This document shows positions 18,717 through 28,032 of a stretch of 64,000 nt of DNA, one piece after another (position 1 is the first letter of the stretch; every line of letters begins with the position of its first letter). Under the pieces are notes generated by a model that ran no database searches, was not told where the DNA came from, and saw only the letters and a program-made list of their open reading frames with translations. Source of the stretch: Pseudoalteromonas caenipelagi (lineage in GTDB: Bacteria > Pseudomonadota > Gammaproteobacteria > Enterobacterales > Alteromonadaceae); contig NZ_JABBPG010000014.1 of assembly GCF_013140855.1 (NCBI RefSeq), forward strand, positions 1 through 64,000. The letters run 5' to 3'. Made by a program: the position numbers and the translations under genes.

Positions 18717-19709
18717 TCAATACTTTGCGCGCAAGGCTTGCTTGTCACTGTCACTTAAGAATGCAATGTCTATCGCATTTCGTTGTGCAAGTTCCATATC
18801 TGATTGCGTTAGTCCCGCTTTTGGTGCGGCAACTCGATATTCGTAATCTAATTCAATCCCCTGCACCGCTGGGTCATCGGTATTAATACACGCTAAGATG
18901 CCATGTGCCAAGAATTGCTTTAATGGATGTGCTTGTATGTCATTCACGGTACTGGTCAAAAGGTTGCTGGTTAAACACGACTCTATACCGATATGGTTAT
19001 CACGTAAAAAATCCATTAGCTTAGGGTCTTCTATCGCCTTAACACCATGACCAATACGTGTCGCACCCAATTCATTAATTGCTTGCCAAATACTCTGCGC
19101 GTCGCGCGCTTCACCGGCGTGGATCGTGACCCCTAAATAGGCATCTCGTACTTGCTTAAAATGCCCTACAAATAACTCGCCTGGATAACCGATTTCATCA
19201 CCAGCCAAATCAACAGCAACTAAACTGTCTTTGCAAGCCAACAATGCATCTAACTCATACTGGCACTTTTCAACACCAAATGTGCGCGACATAATACCAA
19301 TCAGATTGACTTTAATATCTTGGTCCTGAGACGCGGCTTTAACACCATCGATCACCGCTTCGGTGACCCCTTGAGGATGCAAGTTGTGAGTTTGCGCCAT
19401 GTAATAAGGGCTAAACCGCAGCTCGGTATAATCGATGTTTTGTGCCACAGCATCGGCAACATTTTCCATCGCAATACGACGACAGGCATCGTAATCACCC
19501 AGTACTTTTACGCCCCAATCTAGTTTAGCCAAAAACGCCATCAGATCGGGGGCGTTATCTATCACCTGCACATGCTCTCGCAACCCTTCTAAATCCTGAG
19601 CGGGTAGCGCAAGGTTAAATTGTTGGCCAAGCTCTAAAATCGTACTCGCACGCACATTGCCATCAAGATGGCGGTGTAAATCAAGTAAAGGTAAAGTTTT
19701 ATTGATCAT
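18717..19709 (-). CDS. add: Adenosine deaminase
   Basis: This 330-residue amidohydrolase converts adenosine to inosine in purine salvage. The metal-binding HxH is in LHRHLDG near the N-terminus. Further active-site motifs are TIHAGEA (catalytic Glu), SCLTSN and NTDDPAV (zinc-ligand Asp). Length and motif order fit bacterial adenosine deaminase. Adenine deaminase is a possible alternative in this superfamily, but the HAGEA and GIESCLTSN context favours adenosine. It stands alone between two terminators. Confidence 0.9.
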   Translation of the reverse strand: MINKTLPLLDLHRHLDGNVRASTILELGQQFNLALPAQDLEGLREHVQVIDNAPDLMAFLAKLDWGVKVLGDYDACRRIAMENVADAVAQNIDYTELRFSPYYMAQTHNLHPQGVTEAVIDGVKAASQDQDIKVNLIGIMSRTFGVEKCQYELDALLACKDSLVAVDLAGDEIGYPGELFVGHFKQVRDAYLGVTIHAGEARDAQSIWQAINELGATRIGHGVKAIEDPKLMDFLRDNHIGIESCLTSNLLTSTVNDIQAHPLKQFLAHGILACINTDDPAVQGIELDYEYRVAAPKAGLTQSDMELAQRNAIDIAFLSDSDKQALRAKY

Positions 19710-19813
19710 AGGTCACTCAGCTGCAGATAAAATTTTTGGGATCATACGCCCCCATCAATAAAGATCAAGGACACATGTCCAATTTTAGTATTGCCGATTT
19801 CTTATTCAAGTAC

Positions 19814-19836
19814 AAAAAAGCCAGCAAATTGCTGGC
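19814..19836 (-). terminator. Intrinsic terminator of the hem operon
   Basis: On the minus strand GCCAGC (19836-19831) pairs with GCTGGC (19825-19820) across a 5-nt loop and is followed by a U6 run. It lies just beyond the hemY stop codon. Confidence 0.85.
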
Positions 19837-19845
19837 GTTACATTT

Positions 19846-20955
19846 TTACCATTGGTGGCGGGCCAACTGGTACGCCCTTTGAAACTGCCCTGTTTGCTCA
19901 AAACTATACAGTGCAGGCTCAATCCAATACCGCTGCCAATCTTGCTCGGGCAAACTGGCAAATATTTTTGCCGCCAATTCAAAATCCCCTTCAGCATTGG
20001 CCATACAGGCTAAACAAAATAACAATTCGCTATGTTCTGGCTGCTTTTTCAACTGCGTTTGAATAGCTTGCGTTAGTTTTATGTCTGCACCCTTTGCATA
20101 AGCGAGTACCTGAGCCAGTTGACTAAATTGACCTTTTTTAAGCAGCTTAATAAGCATGTCATGGACATTATCTAAGTACCCGTGACTTGCCATGCTCTGC
20201 AAATAAGCAAGCTGAGCATAGGCCTGCACTGCTTTTGGCAATTGAGAAAAATAGTCGCTTGCCTGCTGTTTTGCACAATCAAAAAAGCGTTTAAAAAAGC
20301 CTTGCCACTGCATTGTCGCTAAATCAAGTTGCTTATATTTACTTGATAACGTAGCAACTACATCTGCTAGCTGCTGTTCATGCAATAACCCTTCTAAATA
20401 ACTACTCACAGCCGCCGCATTAGGCTTTTTCTGCTGCATTGGTTGCGACAATAAGGCTAATGCTTGCTCTGATTGATTCGCGTTAAGCCACAGCTTAGGT
20501 ACTTGTGCCTGCGATTCATCTGACATGGCTTGTAAATGCTGTAAAGCCTGCGCTTGCTCGCCCGATTGCAATGCTGCCTTAGCAAGCAATGCGTGTTGTT
20601 GGTCTTGCCACTGCGTAGGCGCATCGTTTTTTGTAAATGCACTTTTGATCATGTGGGCATCGTCGTTAAGTACGCCCCAAATTGAGTCGGTAAGTGCTTG
20701 CTCAGATTGAAGACGTTTCTTGTTGCTGAAGTGACCTGTGGTTGAGCGGTATAATCGCCACACAACAAGTATCAGCTTTAGCAACATCCACCCTGTTAAT
20801 ACCATCAGTAGCAGCAAGATAACAAAAGCAACGATAGTCCCTTCAATGGTCGTATCGTTAAAGGCGATAAGCACATACCCCTTTTCATCAATTAGTAAAT
20901 GCCCTGTAGCCATGGCTACGGTAACGAGGGCTATCACCATCAGCGCTTTTATCAT
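19846..20955 (-). CDS. hemY: HemY, haem-biosynthesis-associated TPR membrane protein
   Basis: This 369-residue protein has two N-terminal membrane helices (about residues 4-24 and 38-62), followed by a helical TPR-rich region. It matches the gammaproteobacterial HemY family found at the end of hemCDXY operons; its exact role is still unclear. It is not the protoporphyrinogen oxidase also called HemY. The ATG at 20955 is chosen because AAGGAG lies 8 nt upstream and it overlaps the hemDX stop in an ATGA arrangement, implying translational coupling. A GTG at 20964 would sit on that RBS. Confidence 0.88.
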   Translation of the reverse strand: MIKALMVIALVTVAMATGHLLIDEKGYVLIAFNDTTIEGTIVAFVILLLLMVLTGWMLLKLILVVWRLYRSTTGHFSNKKRLQSEQALTDSIWGVLNDDAHMIKSAFTKNDAPTQWQDQQHALLAKAALQSGEQAQALQHLQAMSDESQAQVPKLWLNANQSEQALALLSQPMQQKKPNAAAVSSYLEGLLHEQQLADVVATLSSKYKQLDLATMQWQGFFKRFFDCAKQQASDYFSQLPKAVQAYAQLAYLQSMASHGYLDNVHDMLIKLLKKGQFSQLAQVLAYAKGADIKLTQAIQTQLKKQPEHSELLFCLACMANAEGDFELAAKIFASLPEQDWQRYWIEPALYSFEQTGQFQRAYQLARHQW

Positions 20956-22757
20956 TTTAGCCACTCCTTAACAGCCTCGGTCGATTGCAACTTCACTTGT
21001 GTGTTAAATTGAAGTGGCATAGCTTGCAACTCTGTCAATTGGTCCTGAAGCGCCTTAACAGCACTATTGTGAGTATCATAAAACTGCTCAATAGTGTGTT
21101 GTGCTGATGCTAACGAGCTGAAGAAAATACTTGCCTGCTTATCCATGAGCGCTGTTTGGGCTTGTGAGAGATGGCTTCTAAGTTGCGCACGCAACAATTG
21201 TTGTTGTTCCGCATCGAGTAAAGGGTCTATGACAGCAACTTCACGTGTTCGTACTTTAATAAAATCATCCACTAATTTGTGCCATGTTTTCTTCAAGTTA
21301 CTTTCAAAGTCACCAATATCACGAGACAATGACTCATCGTTTTGCTCTTTCGGATCGGGTAGTTGCAAGGTCTTCAAAGCCAAATTATCAACTTGCTGCA
21401 ACATTCCATGCAACTGTAAATAAAGCGCCTCTACAGCAGGCTTTGGTTGAGCCTGCAATGCAGCAATATCCGTCGCTATGGCACTCAATAAAGCGGTGTT
21501 ATCGTTTTCGTTTTGTACAACATCGTAAAGTCGTTTTAATACCGCTGATGCACCTTGATAGTCTTGATCTGCATTGGCCTTAAACTCCGCCATACGCTGC
21601 AAGTACATCACTTCACTGCTTAATGCTCCACTGATCTGTTGCTTGGCCTGAGATAACGCCGCACTAAGTTGTGCGTCAACCGTTTGTGATTGCACTGCTA
21701 GACGCTCTTCAAGCTCTTGGTTTTGCTGCTGCAAGCTATTTTGCATCAATGCCAGTTGTGATGTTGTTTGTTTGAGCTGTTCACTCAATTGCGCATTGTC
21801 TTTTTGTAATTGCGCCAACGCCGCATAAGTTTTATCACTGATCTGCTGGCCATGTATGATGAGCCCTGCAGTAGCCACACCACCAGTAACCGCGACCAAT
21901 AATGCTAACACCGCAAGTTTGCTGACTTTTTGTTTGAACACGGGTTGATTTAGGGGCGTCTCAATATTCGATGTGACAGGTCCAGATTGTGTTTCTTGCT
22001 CACTCATTTGGCTACCTTGCTGCTGTTGGTTAGGCATTATGCTGTTAAATATGGCCAGATCATCTGGCCCATTAGCAATACTGATACGCTGTGGTTCCAC
22101 CCCATAGGTGTTTTGTAAATAGTGTCCACTACGCTCACTGACAACAAAAAAATGTCTACTTCTGAGCCAGTCTAAATGCTCGTCTCGTTGAGCATTAAAT
22201 ATCGCATCAAGTGTTGCATTACTCGTGACGACTATACCGTCAATTTGTTCACTACGCCAGTGGTCTAACCAGCCATCGGATGTGTCTTGTTGAGCCACCC
22301 GTTTATAGACCGCACAGACATTTAAAATGGCGCCACGTTGCTTAAAAGTCTTGGCAAGTAAAGTGCGTCCACCATGACCTTTAACTAGCACAACTTGTTT
22401 AGAGTCTAGTTGCTGAAGTGGTGCTAAAGCCAATAAACCTTCGGAGTCTTGCTGTTTGGGTGCTATCGCCTTGCGTGAAAAACAGCCCTGTACAACGTTT
22501 GCGGTTTGCTCACCCACAGCAAAAAGCTGCGCCGTGCAAGGCAATGCGTCGACTTGTTCAGCCAATTGCTTTACCGAGTCTTGCGAGATAAAGACAATAA
22601 TGTCAGCATCTTGAATTGGCGCCAACTGGCTAGAGGATAACTGACAAGGTTCAATGCGCAGTACAGGTGTATGCACATTGAAAATACCTTGCTGGCTCAG
22701 CAATTTTGCCAGTTCTAATCCTTTTCCTTCAGGACGAGTGATCGCAATACGCATCAT
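20952..22757 (-). CDS. hemDX: Fused uroporphyrinogen-III synthase HemD / membrane protein HemX
   Basis: This 601-residue protein joins two genes that are separate in E. coli. Residues 1 to about 240 form HemD, which cyclises hydroxymethylbilane to uroporphyrinogen III. Recognisable points are ITRPEGKG, FISQDSV and VVTSNATLDA. A Gln/Ser-rich linker leads into HemX (from about 265), with one membrane helix (about 280-303) and a long coiled coil. HemX is often annotated as a uroporphyrin methyltransferase, without catalytic motifs here. The reading frame is continuous with no stop or frameshift. Its start overlaps hemC by 4 bp (ATGA), and its stop overlaps hemY the same way. Confidence 0.92.
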   Translation of the reverse strand: MMRIAITRPEGKGLELAKLLSQQGIFNVHTPVLRIEPCQLSSSQLAPIQDADIIVFISQDSVKQLAEQVDALPCTAQLFAVGEQTANVVQGCFSRKAIAPKQQDSEGLLALAPLQQLDSKQVVLVKGHGGRTLLAKTFKQRGAILNVCAVYKRVAQQDTSDGWLDHWRSEQIDGIVVTSNATLDAIFNAQRDEHLDWLRSRHFFVVSERSGHYLQNTYGVEPQRISIANGPDDLAIFNSIMPNQQQQGSQMSEQETQSGPVTSNIETPLNQPVFKQKVSKLAVLALLVAVTGGVATAGLIIHGQQISDKTYAALAQLQKDNAQLSEQLKQTTSQLALMQNSLQQQNQELEERLAVQSQTVDAQLSAALSQAKQQISGALSSEVMYLQRMAEFKANADQDYQGASAVLKRLYDVVQNENDNTALLSAIATDIAALQAQPKPAVEALYLQLHGMLQQVDNLALKTLQLPDPKEQNDESLSRDIGDFESNLKKTWHKLVDDFIKVRTREVAVIDPLLDAEQQQLLRAQLRSHLSQAQTALMDKQASIFFSSLASAQHTIEQFYDTHNSAVKALQDQLTELQAMPLQFNTQVKLQSTEAVKEWLK

Positions 22758-23692
22758 TGACTATCTTTATAAACCTCAGCGAGGATTTTATCAGCCCCTT
22801 GTGCCAACAGTTGCTCAGCAAGTTCAACACCAAGCTGCTCAGCCTGTTCGCTTGGACCCGTTACTTGTGCGCGTAAAATTTGGCTACCATCAAGTGCGCC
22901 CACTAGACCGCGCAAAGTAACTTGATCTGCAGTCACTTCAGCATAAGCGCCAATGGGTACTTGACAGCCCCCCTCAAGACGGCGATTCATTGCGCGTTCC
23001 GCGAGCACTCGAATGCGTGTATGTTGATGCTCAAGTGGCGCCAATAAACGTTTTGTCACTTCATCATCACTGCGACATTCAATGCCAACCGCACCCTGGC
23101 CGTTAGCTGGTAGCGATTGCTCTGGCGTAATAAAGCTTGCAATACGCTCTGGCATCTCAAGCCTGATTAAGCCAGCTGCAGCAAGAATAATGGCATCATA
23201 ATCACCATTATCTAGCTTAGCTAAGCGAGTATTGACATTACCTCGTAAATCACGGATGTCTAAATCTGGGCGCAGCGCTTTAATTTGACACTGACGGCGT
23301 AAACTCGAAGTGCCAACTACTGCACCTTGAGGTAACTCATCCAGTGCTTTATAGCTATTTGACACAAATGCATCACGCGGGTCTTCACGCTCACAAATCG
23401 TATACAGTTCAAGACCCTCAGGAAACTCGACGGGAACATCTTTCATCGAATGTACAGCAATATCAGCACGTCCATCCAACATAGCTTGCTCAAGCTCTTT
23501 AACAAACAGTCCTTTACCACCAATTTTAGCTAAAGGCGTATCTAAAATGATATCCCCTTGGGTAGACATAGGCACTAGCTCAACGGTTAGCTCGGGGTGG
23601 AAATGCTCCAATTGCGCTTTTACAAATTCAGCTTGCCATAATGCCAAAGCACTTTTTCTGGTGGCGATACGTAAAGTATGTTGTTGTGTCAT
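22754..23692 (-). CDS. hemC: Hydroxymethylbilane synthase (porphobilinogen deaminase)
   Basis: This 312-residue enzyme polymerises four porphobilinogen units to hydroxymethylbilane. The cofactor-binding cysteine lies in EGGCQVPIG. Other family motifs include IATRKSALALWQAE, GGKGLFVKE, HSMKDVP, GTSSLRRQCQ and the RDLRGNVNTRL segment. It is first of the tightly coupled hemC-hemDX-hemY unit (4-bp overlaps). The upstream DUF2914 gene is only 20 bp away on the same strand and may be cotranscribed. Length is normal. Confidence 0.97.
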   Translation of the reverse strand: MTQQHTLRIATRKSALALWQAEFVKAQLEHFHPELTVELVPMSTQGDIILDTPLAKIGGKGLFVKELEQAMLDGRADIAVHSMKDVPVEFPEGLELYTICEREDPRDAFVSNSYKALDELPQGAVVGTSSLRRQCQIKALRPDLDIRDLRGNVNTRLAKLDNGDYDAIILAAAGLIRLEMPERIASFITPEQSLPANGQGAVGIECRSDDEVTKRLLAPLEHQHTRIRVLAERAMNRRLEGGCQVPIGAYAEVTADQVTLRGLVGALDGSQILRAQVTGPSEQAEQLGVELAEQLLAQGADKILAEVYKDSQ

Positions 23693-23712
23693 GATTAACC
23701 TTTAGTGGCCTG

Positions 23713-24552
23713 TTACTCGGCCTCTGAAATAATGCGAAAAGATTTTTGTGCTAATAGTTGACCTTGGTCAGTCACTACTTCTACACGCCACTGCCCTGTT
23801 TGGCTTGGCATAATATTCTTACTTGAGTACGTGCGAAAACGAATTGCACTAATCGATAAGGGTATCTCGGCCATCAGCTGATCTTGATGAAACCATAAAT
23901 GCTGCACCGTCTGCCCCTGCATATTATTTATTTCTGTAAAGAAAAATAATTTATCTACAAACTGGGTAAGTTCAAGGTTTTCTTTGAGTACATCAATCGG
24001 CTCTCTGTCTACAACCCCAGTCGTTAATACAGCTCGCGAGACTAAGTTACTATCAATTTGCGCACCCAAAGCGACATTGGTGATAGCGGCATGCTCTGAA
24101 AATGTATTTTCGCTTAGTTGCTCACTTTGTTCTTCATCGACAACTTGCTCAACAACATCCGATGGCGTCTCTGATTGCATGTCAACCTGGTTTTGCACTG
24201 AACTTGAAAGGCGCTCCTCATCGTTAATAATAACAGCCGCGGGGTTATCTACGGTGACTTCTGCCACATTGATAACAGGCGCAGGTGCTGACTTTTTAGG
24301 AGTAACGACCTGCTTATGCTCAGCCTCATCATCAGCCTCTATTATTACTTCACTCTGGATAGAGCCCCTGTCAGTGGTTTGTATTTCATCAGCATTGACA
24401 GAGTTCATAAGCCCATATATCAACGCAGTAGCAAACAATAACACCACGCTAAAAGCCATAAATATACGCCGCCAATGCCATTGGTAACTTACCGAAGCAT
24501 TCGCCGTTGGCGCTTTATTTACCGACGTTTTAATAACGATCCTTTGTGTCAT
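23713..24552 (-). CDS. DUF2914-domain membrane-anchored protein
   Basis: This 279-residue protein of unknown function has one membrane helix near residues 27-48. A long, low-complexity acidic segment rich in Glu, Val and Ser follows (about 55-165). The C-terminal globular domain (about 175-278) matches DUF2914, with FFFTEINNM, VQHLWFH and GQWRVEVV. The topology suggests that the globular domain is periplasmic and held away from the membrane by the linker. It sits directly upstream of hemC on the same strand. No role in haem synthesis is established. Confidence 0.75.
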   Translation of the reverse strand: MTQRIVIKTSVNKAPTANASVSYQWHWRRIFMAFSVVLLFATALIYGLMNSVNADEIQTTDRGSIQSEVIIEADDEAEHKQVVTPKKSAPAPVINVAEVTVDNPAAVIINDEERLSSSVQNQVDMQSETPSDVVEQVVDEEQSEQLSENTFSEHAAITNVALGAQIDSNLVSRAVLTTGVVDREPIDVLKENLELTQFVDKLFFFTEINNMQGQTVQHLWFHQDQLMAEIPLSISAIRFRTYSSKNIMPSQTGQWRVEVVTDQGQLLAQKSFRIISEAE

Positions 24553-24568
24553 TGTTGCAGCTCCTAAT

Positions 24569-25237
24569 TTAAGACAGTGTCGTAATTAACCATGTGCGTA
24601 TTGCTACGAGCTCTTCGTAGCACACCTGATGTTCCATCGGGTAATCTTGCCAGCTTACCTGATAGCCTTGTTCCAGCAAGGTGTCATAAGCAAGTTTTCC
24701 CGCCGACATGGCAACCACAGGGTCATGGCTGCCATGAGCCATAAAGATATTGAGTTCAGGTTGTTTGGCTTCATCCACAAGTTTTTGTGGTGCACACATA
24801 TACGTTGATAATGCCATAACACCGCCAATTTTATACGATAAACGTGGTGCTAAATGCAGCGCGATGACACCGCCTTGTGAAAAACCAGCCAAAATAATAC
24901 GCTCAGGAGCAATGCCTTTGTCTAGCTCTGCTTGGATCAATGCTTCAACCGCTTTGGCAGACTCTCTTACGCCGCCTTCATCCGCTCGATTCTCTAAATC
25001 CAAAGATTTAATGTCATACCAAGCACGCATCACCATGCCACCGTTAATTGTTACAGGCTGCTCTGGTGCGTGTGGAAAAATAAATCGCACGCCGAGTTCA
25101 TCAGGTAATTTTAGCTCAGGCGCAATGGGTAAGAACCCTTCTCCGGAATCACCTAAGCCATGTAACCAAATAATGCTCGCTGTGTGTTCCCCTTTTGCTG
25201 CGTACTCTACAAACGGCAACATTAGCTGTGCTGCCAT
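24569..25237 (-). CDS. Alpha/beta-hydrolase, carboxylesterase/phospholipase family
   Basis: This 222-residue cytosolic serine hydrolase of the Abhydrolase_2 (acyl-protein thioesterase/EstB-like) group acts on short acyl esters. It has the oxyanion motif WLHGLGDSG, the nucleophile elbow GFSQGG, an Asp in HGSHDPVV, and a terminal His in PMEHQVC. The triad is complete and there is no signal peptide. Its start overlaps the cyaY 3' end by 16 bp on the same strand, so the two are probably cotranscribed. The natural substrate is not known. Confidence 0.87.
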   Translation of the reverse strand: MAAQLMLPFVEYAAKGEHTASIIWLHGLGDSGEGFLPIAPELKLPDELGVRFIFPHAPEQPVTINGGMVMRAWYDIKSLDLENRADEGGVRESAKAVEALIQAELDKGIAPERIILAGFSQGGVIALHLAPRLSYKIGGVMALSTYMCAPQKLVDEAKQPELNIFMAHGSHDPVVAMSAGKLAYDTLLEQGYQVSWQDYPMEHQVCYEELVAIRTWLITTLS

Positions 25238-25542
25238 TGAATGGGTGTACCAGCTTGGCGAGTGGCAGCATCACACATAAACTGCCAAAATTCTGCCCCC
25301 GAGCGATTATCAATCCACTTATCACCGTGAAGCTCAAAATGATGACCGTTAAACTTTGTTGCTACCCACACTTGATGCAATGGTGCTTGTTTGTTTATCA
25401 CGATTTTACTTTTATCAGCAAAAATAATCTCTAAGATACCTGCTGCAGATTCGTAATCTAGGTCAGCATCACAGTCGTCTATTTGTTCTTCTATGGTGAG
25501 CATTAAGGCATCAGCCAACTCATGGTACTCGGAATCAGTCAT
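25222..25542 (-). CDS. cyaY: Iron-sulfur cluster assembly protein CyaY (frataxin)
   Basis: This 106-residue bacterial frataxin binds iron and modulates IscS-driven Fe-S assembly. The N-terminal acidic ridge (TIEEQIDDCDADLDYE) and the beta-sheet signature (INKQAPLHQVWVAT and the HFELHGDKWIDNRSG region) are visible. It diverges from lptM-lysA, as in the E. coli cyaY/dapF locus. It shares 16 bp with the downstream esterase gene. Confidence 0.95.
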   Translation of the reverse strand: MTDSEYHELADALMLTIEEQIDDCDADLDYESAAGILEIIFADKSKIVINKQAPLHQVWVATKFNGHHFELHGDKWIDNRSGAEFWQFMCDAATRQAGTPIQWQHS

Positions 25543-25614
25543 ACGGTATCCCTCATTTGTACAAAGTTTTAGCTATTCAAGCGTGAAAATACTTATCTTC
25601 AATAGCTGCTTTTT

Positions 25615-25655
25615 TTGCGAATTCTGTTACTCTGCGATTATAAAGGCACTGACAC
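25615..25655 (+). promoter_or_regulatory. Promoter of the lptM-lysA-dapF-xerC cluster
   Basis: TTGCGA (25615-25620) and TATAAA (25639-25644) are 18 bp apart, followed by CACTGACAC (25647-25655). That last element also occurs in the rrn-type promoter at the window's left end. The site lies a suitable distance upstream of the lptM ATG at 25666. A TTG codon at 25615 is part of the -35 box, not a start codon. Confidence 0.5.
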
Positions 25656-25665
25656 CATTAATCTA

Positions 25666-25863
25666 ATGAAAGCGACACTCTCTCAATCTAGCTTATTTTT
25701 TCTCGTAATATTCACTACGCTTATATTAGCTGGCTGTGGACAAAGTGGGCCTCTTTATTTGCCCGAAAAGCAAAACTCAAAGCAGACTAATCAAGAGTTA
25801 AGCAAGTCTCAAGCAAAACCACAGCAAAATACCAAAGCGCAAACAAATCAGCAGGAAGGTTAG
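25666..25863 (+). CDS. lptM: LptM (YifL)-type small lipoprotein
   Basis: This 65-residue lipoprotein has a signal peptide ending in the lipobox LAGC, followed at once by GQSGPLYLPE. That short motif is typical of the YifL/LptM family, which assists LptD oxidative maturation in the outer-membrane LPS export machine. The rest is a Gln/Lys/Ser-rich tail without order. The ATG at 25666 gives a normal signal peptide. The stop codon abuts the lysA ATG, so the two are coupled. The position upstream of lysA/dapF is conserved in gammaproteobacteria. Confidence 0.88.
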   Translation: MKATLSQSSLFFLVIFTTLILAGCGQSGPLYLPEKQNSKQTNQELSKSQAKPQQNTKAQTNQQEG

Positions 25864-27117
25864 ATGGACTTTTTTCAATATCAAGAAAAACAGTTGTTTG
25901 CTGAGCAAGTCAGCGTAGCCGATATTGCCAAGCAACATGGTACACCTTGTTATATCTACTCTCGAAAGACATTAGAGCGTCATTACCACGCGTTTACCGA
26001 TGCAGCGCAAGGGCACCCTCACTTGGTCTGTTATGCCGTTAAGGCTAACTCCAATATTGCGGTACTCAATGTGCTTGCTCGATTAGGAGCGGGTTTTGAT
26101 ATTGTCTCTAAAGGTGAGCTTGCTCGGGTAATTGAAGCCGGCGGTGATACCAGTAAAGTGGTCTTTTCAGGCGTGGCTAAAACGGCCGATGAAATCACCT
26201 TTGCTCTTACCCACAACATTAAATGTTTTAATGTAGAGTCAACAGCAGAGCTCAAACGGATTAGTGAAGTCGCTAGCAGTACGGGTAAAGTCGCGCGAGT
26301 ATCTATTCGAGTCAACCCTGATATCGATGCTAAAACCCATCCTTATATTTCTACTGGACTAAAAGAGAATAAGTTTGGCATCAATATTAAACAAGCCTTT
26401 GACGTTTATCAGCTCGCCTATGCATTACCAGGCATTGAAGTGGTCGGTGTTGATTTTCATATTGGCTCACAATTAACCGAGGTTGAGCCATTTTTAGCGG
26501 CGTTGGATAAGGTTATTGACCTTGTTGAACAGTTAAAAACGGCGGGGATTGAGCTGCAACATTTAGATATCGGTGGCGGTTTAGGTGTCCCTTATGATAG
26601 TGAAAAGCCGCCGCACCCAAGCGCCTATGCAGCGCAAGTAAAGGCGCGATTGACGAATTACCCGCATTTAGAGCTCGTGTTTGAACCGGGTCGCGCTATT
26701 GCCGCCAATGCCGGTATTTTGGTAACCAAAGTTGAATATCTCAAGCGCTCTGAGGATAAGCACTTTGCGATTGTCGATGCAGGTATGAACGACATGCTAA
26801 GACCCTCATTATACCAAGCTTGGCAAAATATTATTCCTGTGACGCAGCGTCAAGATGGCACGCCAATACATGCGTATGATGTAGTGGGACCAGTTTGTGA
26901 GACCGGCGATTTTCTTGGTAAAAATCGTCAATTAGCGATTCAACAAGGCGACCTTTTAGCGCAACGCAGTGCAGGTGCTTATGGCTTTACGATGAGTTCA
27001 AATTACAACTCGCGACCAAGAGTTGCAGAGCTTATGGTTGATGGCGATACATGCTATGTAGTTAGACAAAGAGAATCGCTCACGTCACTTTGGCAAGGTG
27101 AGCACCTATTACCCTAA
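25864..27117 (+). CDS. lysA: Diaminopimelate decarboxylase
   Basis: This 417-residue PLP enzyme catalyses the last step of lysine synthesis, meso-diaminopimelate to lysine. The PLP lysine lies in YAVKANSN. The glycine-rich phosphate loop is in LDIGGGLG, and the C-terminal CETGDFLG motif supplies the second-subunit cysteine. Length and fold are those of fold-III decarboxylases. It starts immediately after the lptM stop codon and is followed by dapF, so consecutive diaminopimelate steps are grouped. Confidence 0.97.
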   Translation: MDFFQYQEKQLFAEQVSVADIAKQHGTPCYIYSRKTLERHYHAFTDAAQGHPHLVCYAVKANSNIAVLNVLARLGAGFDIVSKGELARVIEAGGDTSKVVFSGVAKTADEITFALTHNIKCFNVESTAELKRISEVASSTGKVARVSIRVNPDIDAKTHPYISTGLKENKFGINIKQAFDVYQLAYALPGIEVVGVDFHIGSQLTEVEPFLAALDKVIDLVEQLKTAGIELQHLDIGGGLGVPYDSEKPPHPSAYAAQVKARLTNYPHLELVFEPGRAIAANAGILVTKVEYLKRSEDKHFAIVDAGMNDMLRPSLYQAWQNIIPVTQRQDGTPIHAYDVVGPVCETGDFLGKNRQLAIQQGDLLAQRSAGAYGFTMSSNYNSRPRVAELMVDGDTCYVVRQRESLTSLWQGEHLLP

Positions 27118-27183
27118 TTTATTAATGACAGCGGTGCCCCAAGCGTGGCAAAGTAAGTTCATTAGGAGTTGTATTAGAACATT

Positions 27184-28014
27184 ATGTTTGTAAATTTTTC
27201 TAAAATGCATGGCTTAGGCAATGACTTTATGGTGGTGGATAACGTCACACAAAATGTATTTTTGTCTCGAGATCAAATCAAAAAGCTTGCAGATAGAAAC
27301 TTTGGTGTAGGCTTTGATCAACTCTTGATGGTCGAAGCACCGTACTCACCCGATCTGGACTTCCATTATCGAATTTTTAATGCTGACGGCACCGAGGTAG
27401 AGCAATGCGGTAATGGCGCCCGTTGTTTCGCTCGATTTGTGCGTATGAAAGGGCTAACTAACCGTCATAAAGTATGTGTCTCGACCAAATCAGGCAACAT
27501 TACGCTCTATTCTGAAAAAGACGGACAAGTTACTGTTAATATGGGGCATCCGCAATTTGCCCCCAGCAGCGTGCCATTTAAAGCCAGTAAGCCTGAACTC
27601 ACTTATATCATGAGGGCACAAGAGCATACGGTGTTTTGTGGGGTCGTTTCTATGGGCAACCCTCACTGTGTGATTGAAGTCGACGATATTGACACCGCAG
27701 ACGTTGAAACGCTGGGACCGCTATTAGAAAACCATGAACGTTTTCCTGAGCGCGCCAATGTGGGATTTATGCAAGTTATAAATGAAGAACACGTAAAGCT
27801 CAGAGTTTGGGAGCGAGGTGCACAAGAGACCTTAGCGTGCGGCAGCGGTGCCTGTGCAGCGGTGGTGATTGGCATTACTCAAAAGAAGTTAGCAAATACT
27901 GTTCGCGTTGATTTGCCTGGTGGCAGCTTGCAAGTACGATGGCAAGGTGAAGGACACAGTGTAAAAATGACAGGCCCTGCCGAGCACGTTTTTGATGGGC
28001 AGATCTCTTTATAA
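27184..28014 (+). CDS. dapF: Diaminopimelate epimerase
   Basis: This 276-residue epimerase interconverts LL- and meso-diaminopimelate, feeding both LysA and peptidoglycan synthesis. It has the paired catalytic cysteines in EQCGNGARCFARF and ETLACGSGACAAVV. MHGLGNDFMVVDN marks the N-terminal half. It is cofactor-independent and of normal length. It lies 66 bp after lysA and 18 bp before the DUF484 gene on the same strand. Confidence 0.97.
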   Translation: MFVNFSKMHGLGNDFMVVDNVTQNVFLSRDQIKKLADRNFGVGFDQLLMVEAPYSPDLDFHYRIFNADGTEVEQCGNGARCFARFVRMKGLTNRHKVCVSTKSGNITLYSEKDGQVTVNMGHPQFAPSSVPFKASKPELTYIMRAQEHTVFCGVVSMGNPHCVIEVDDIDTADVETLGPLLENHERFPERANVGFMQVINEEHVKLRVWERGAQETLACGSGACAAVVIGITQKKLANTVRVDLPGGSLQVRWQGEGHSVKMTGPAEHVFDGQISL

Positions 28015-28032
28015 GATACAAAAGGTGTATTT

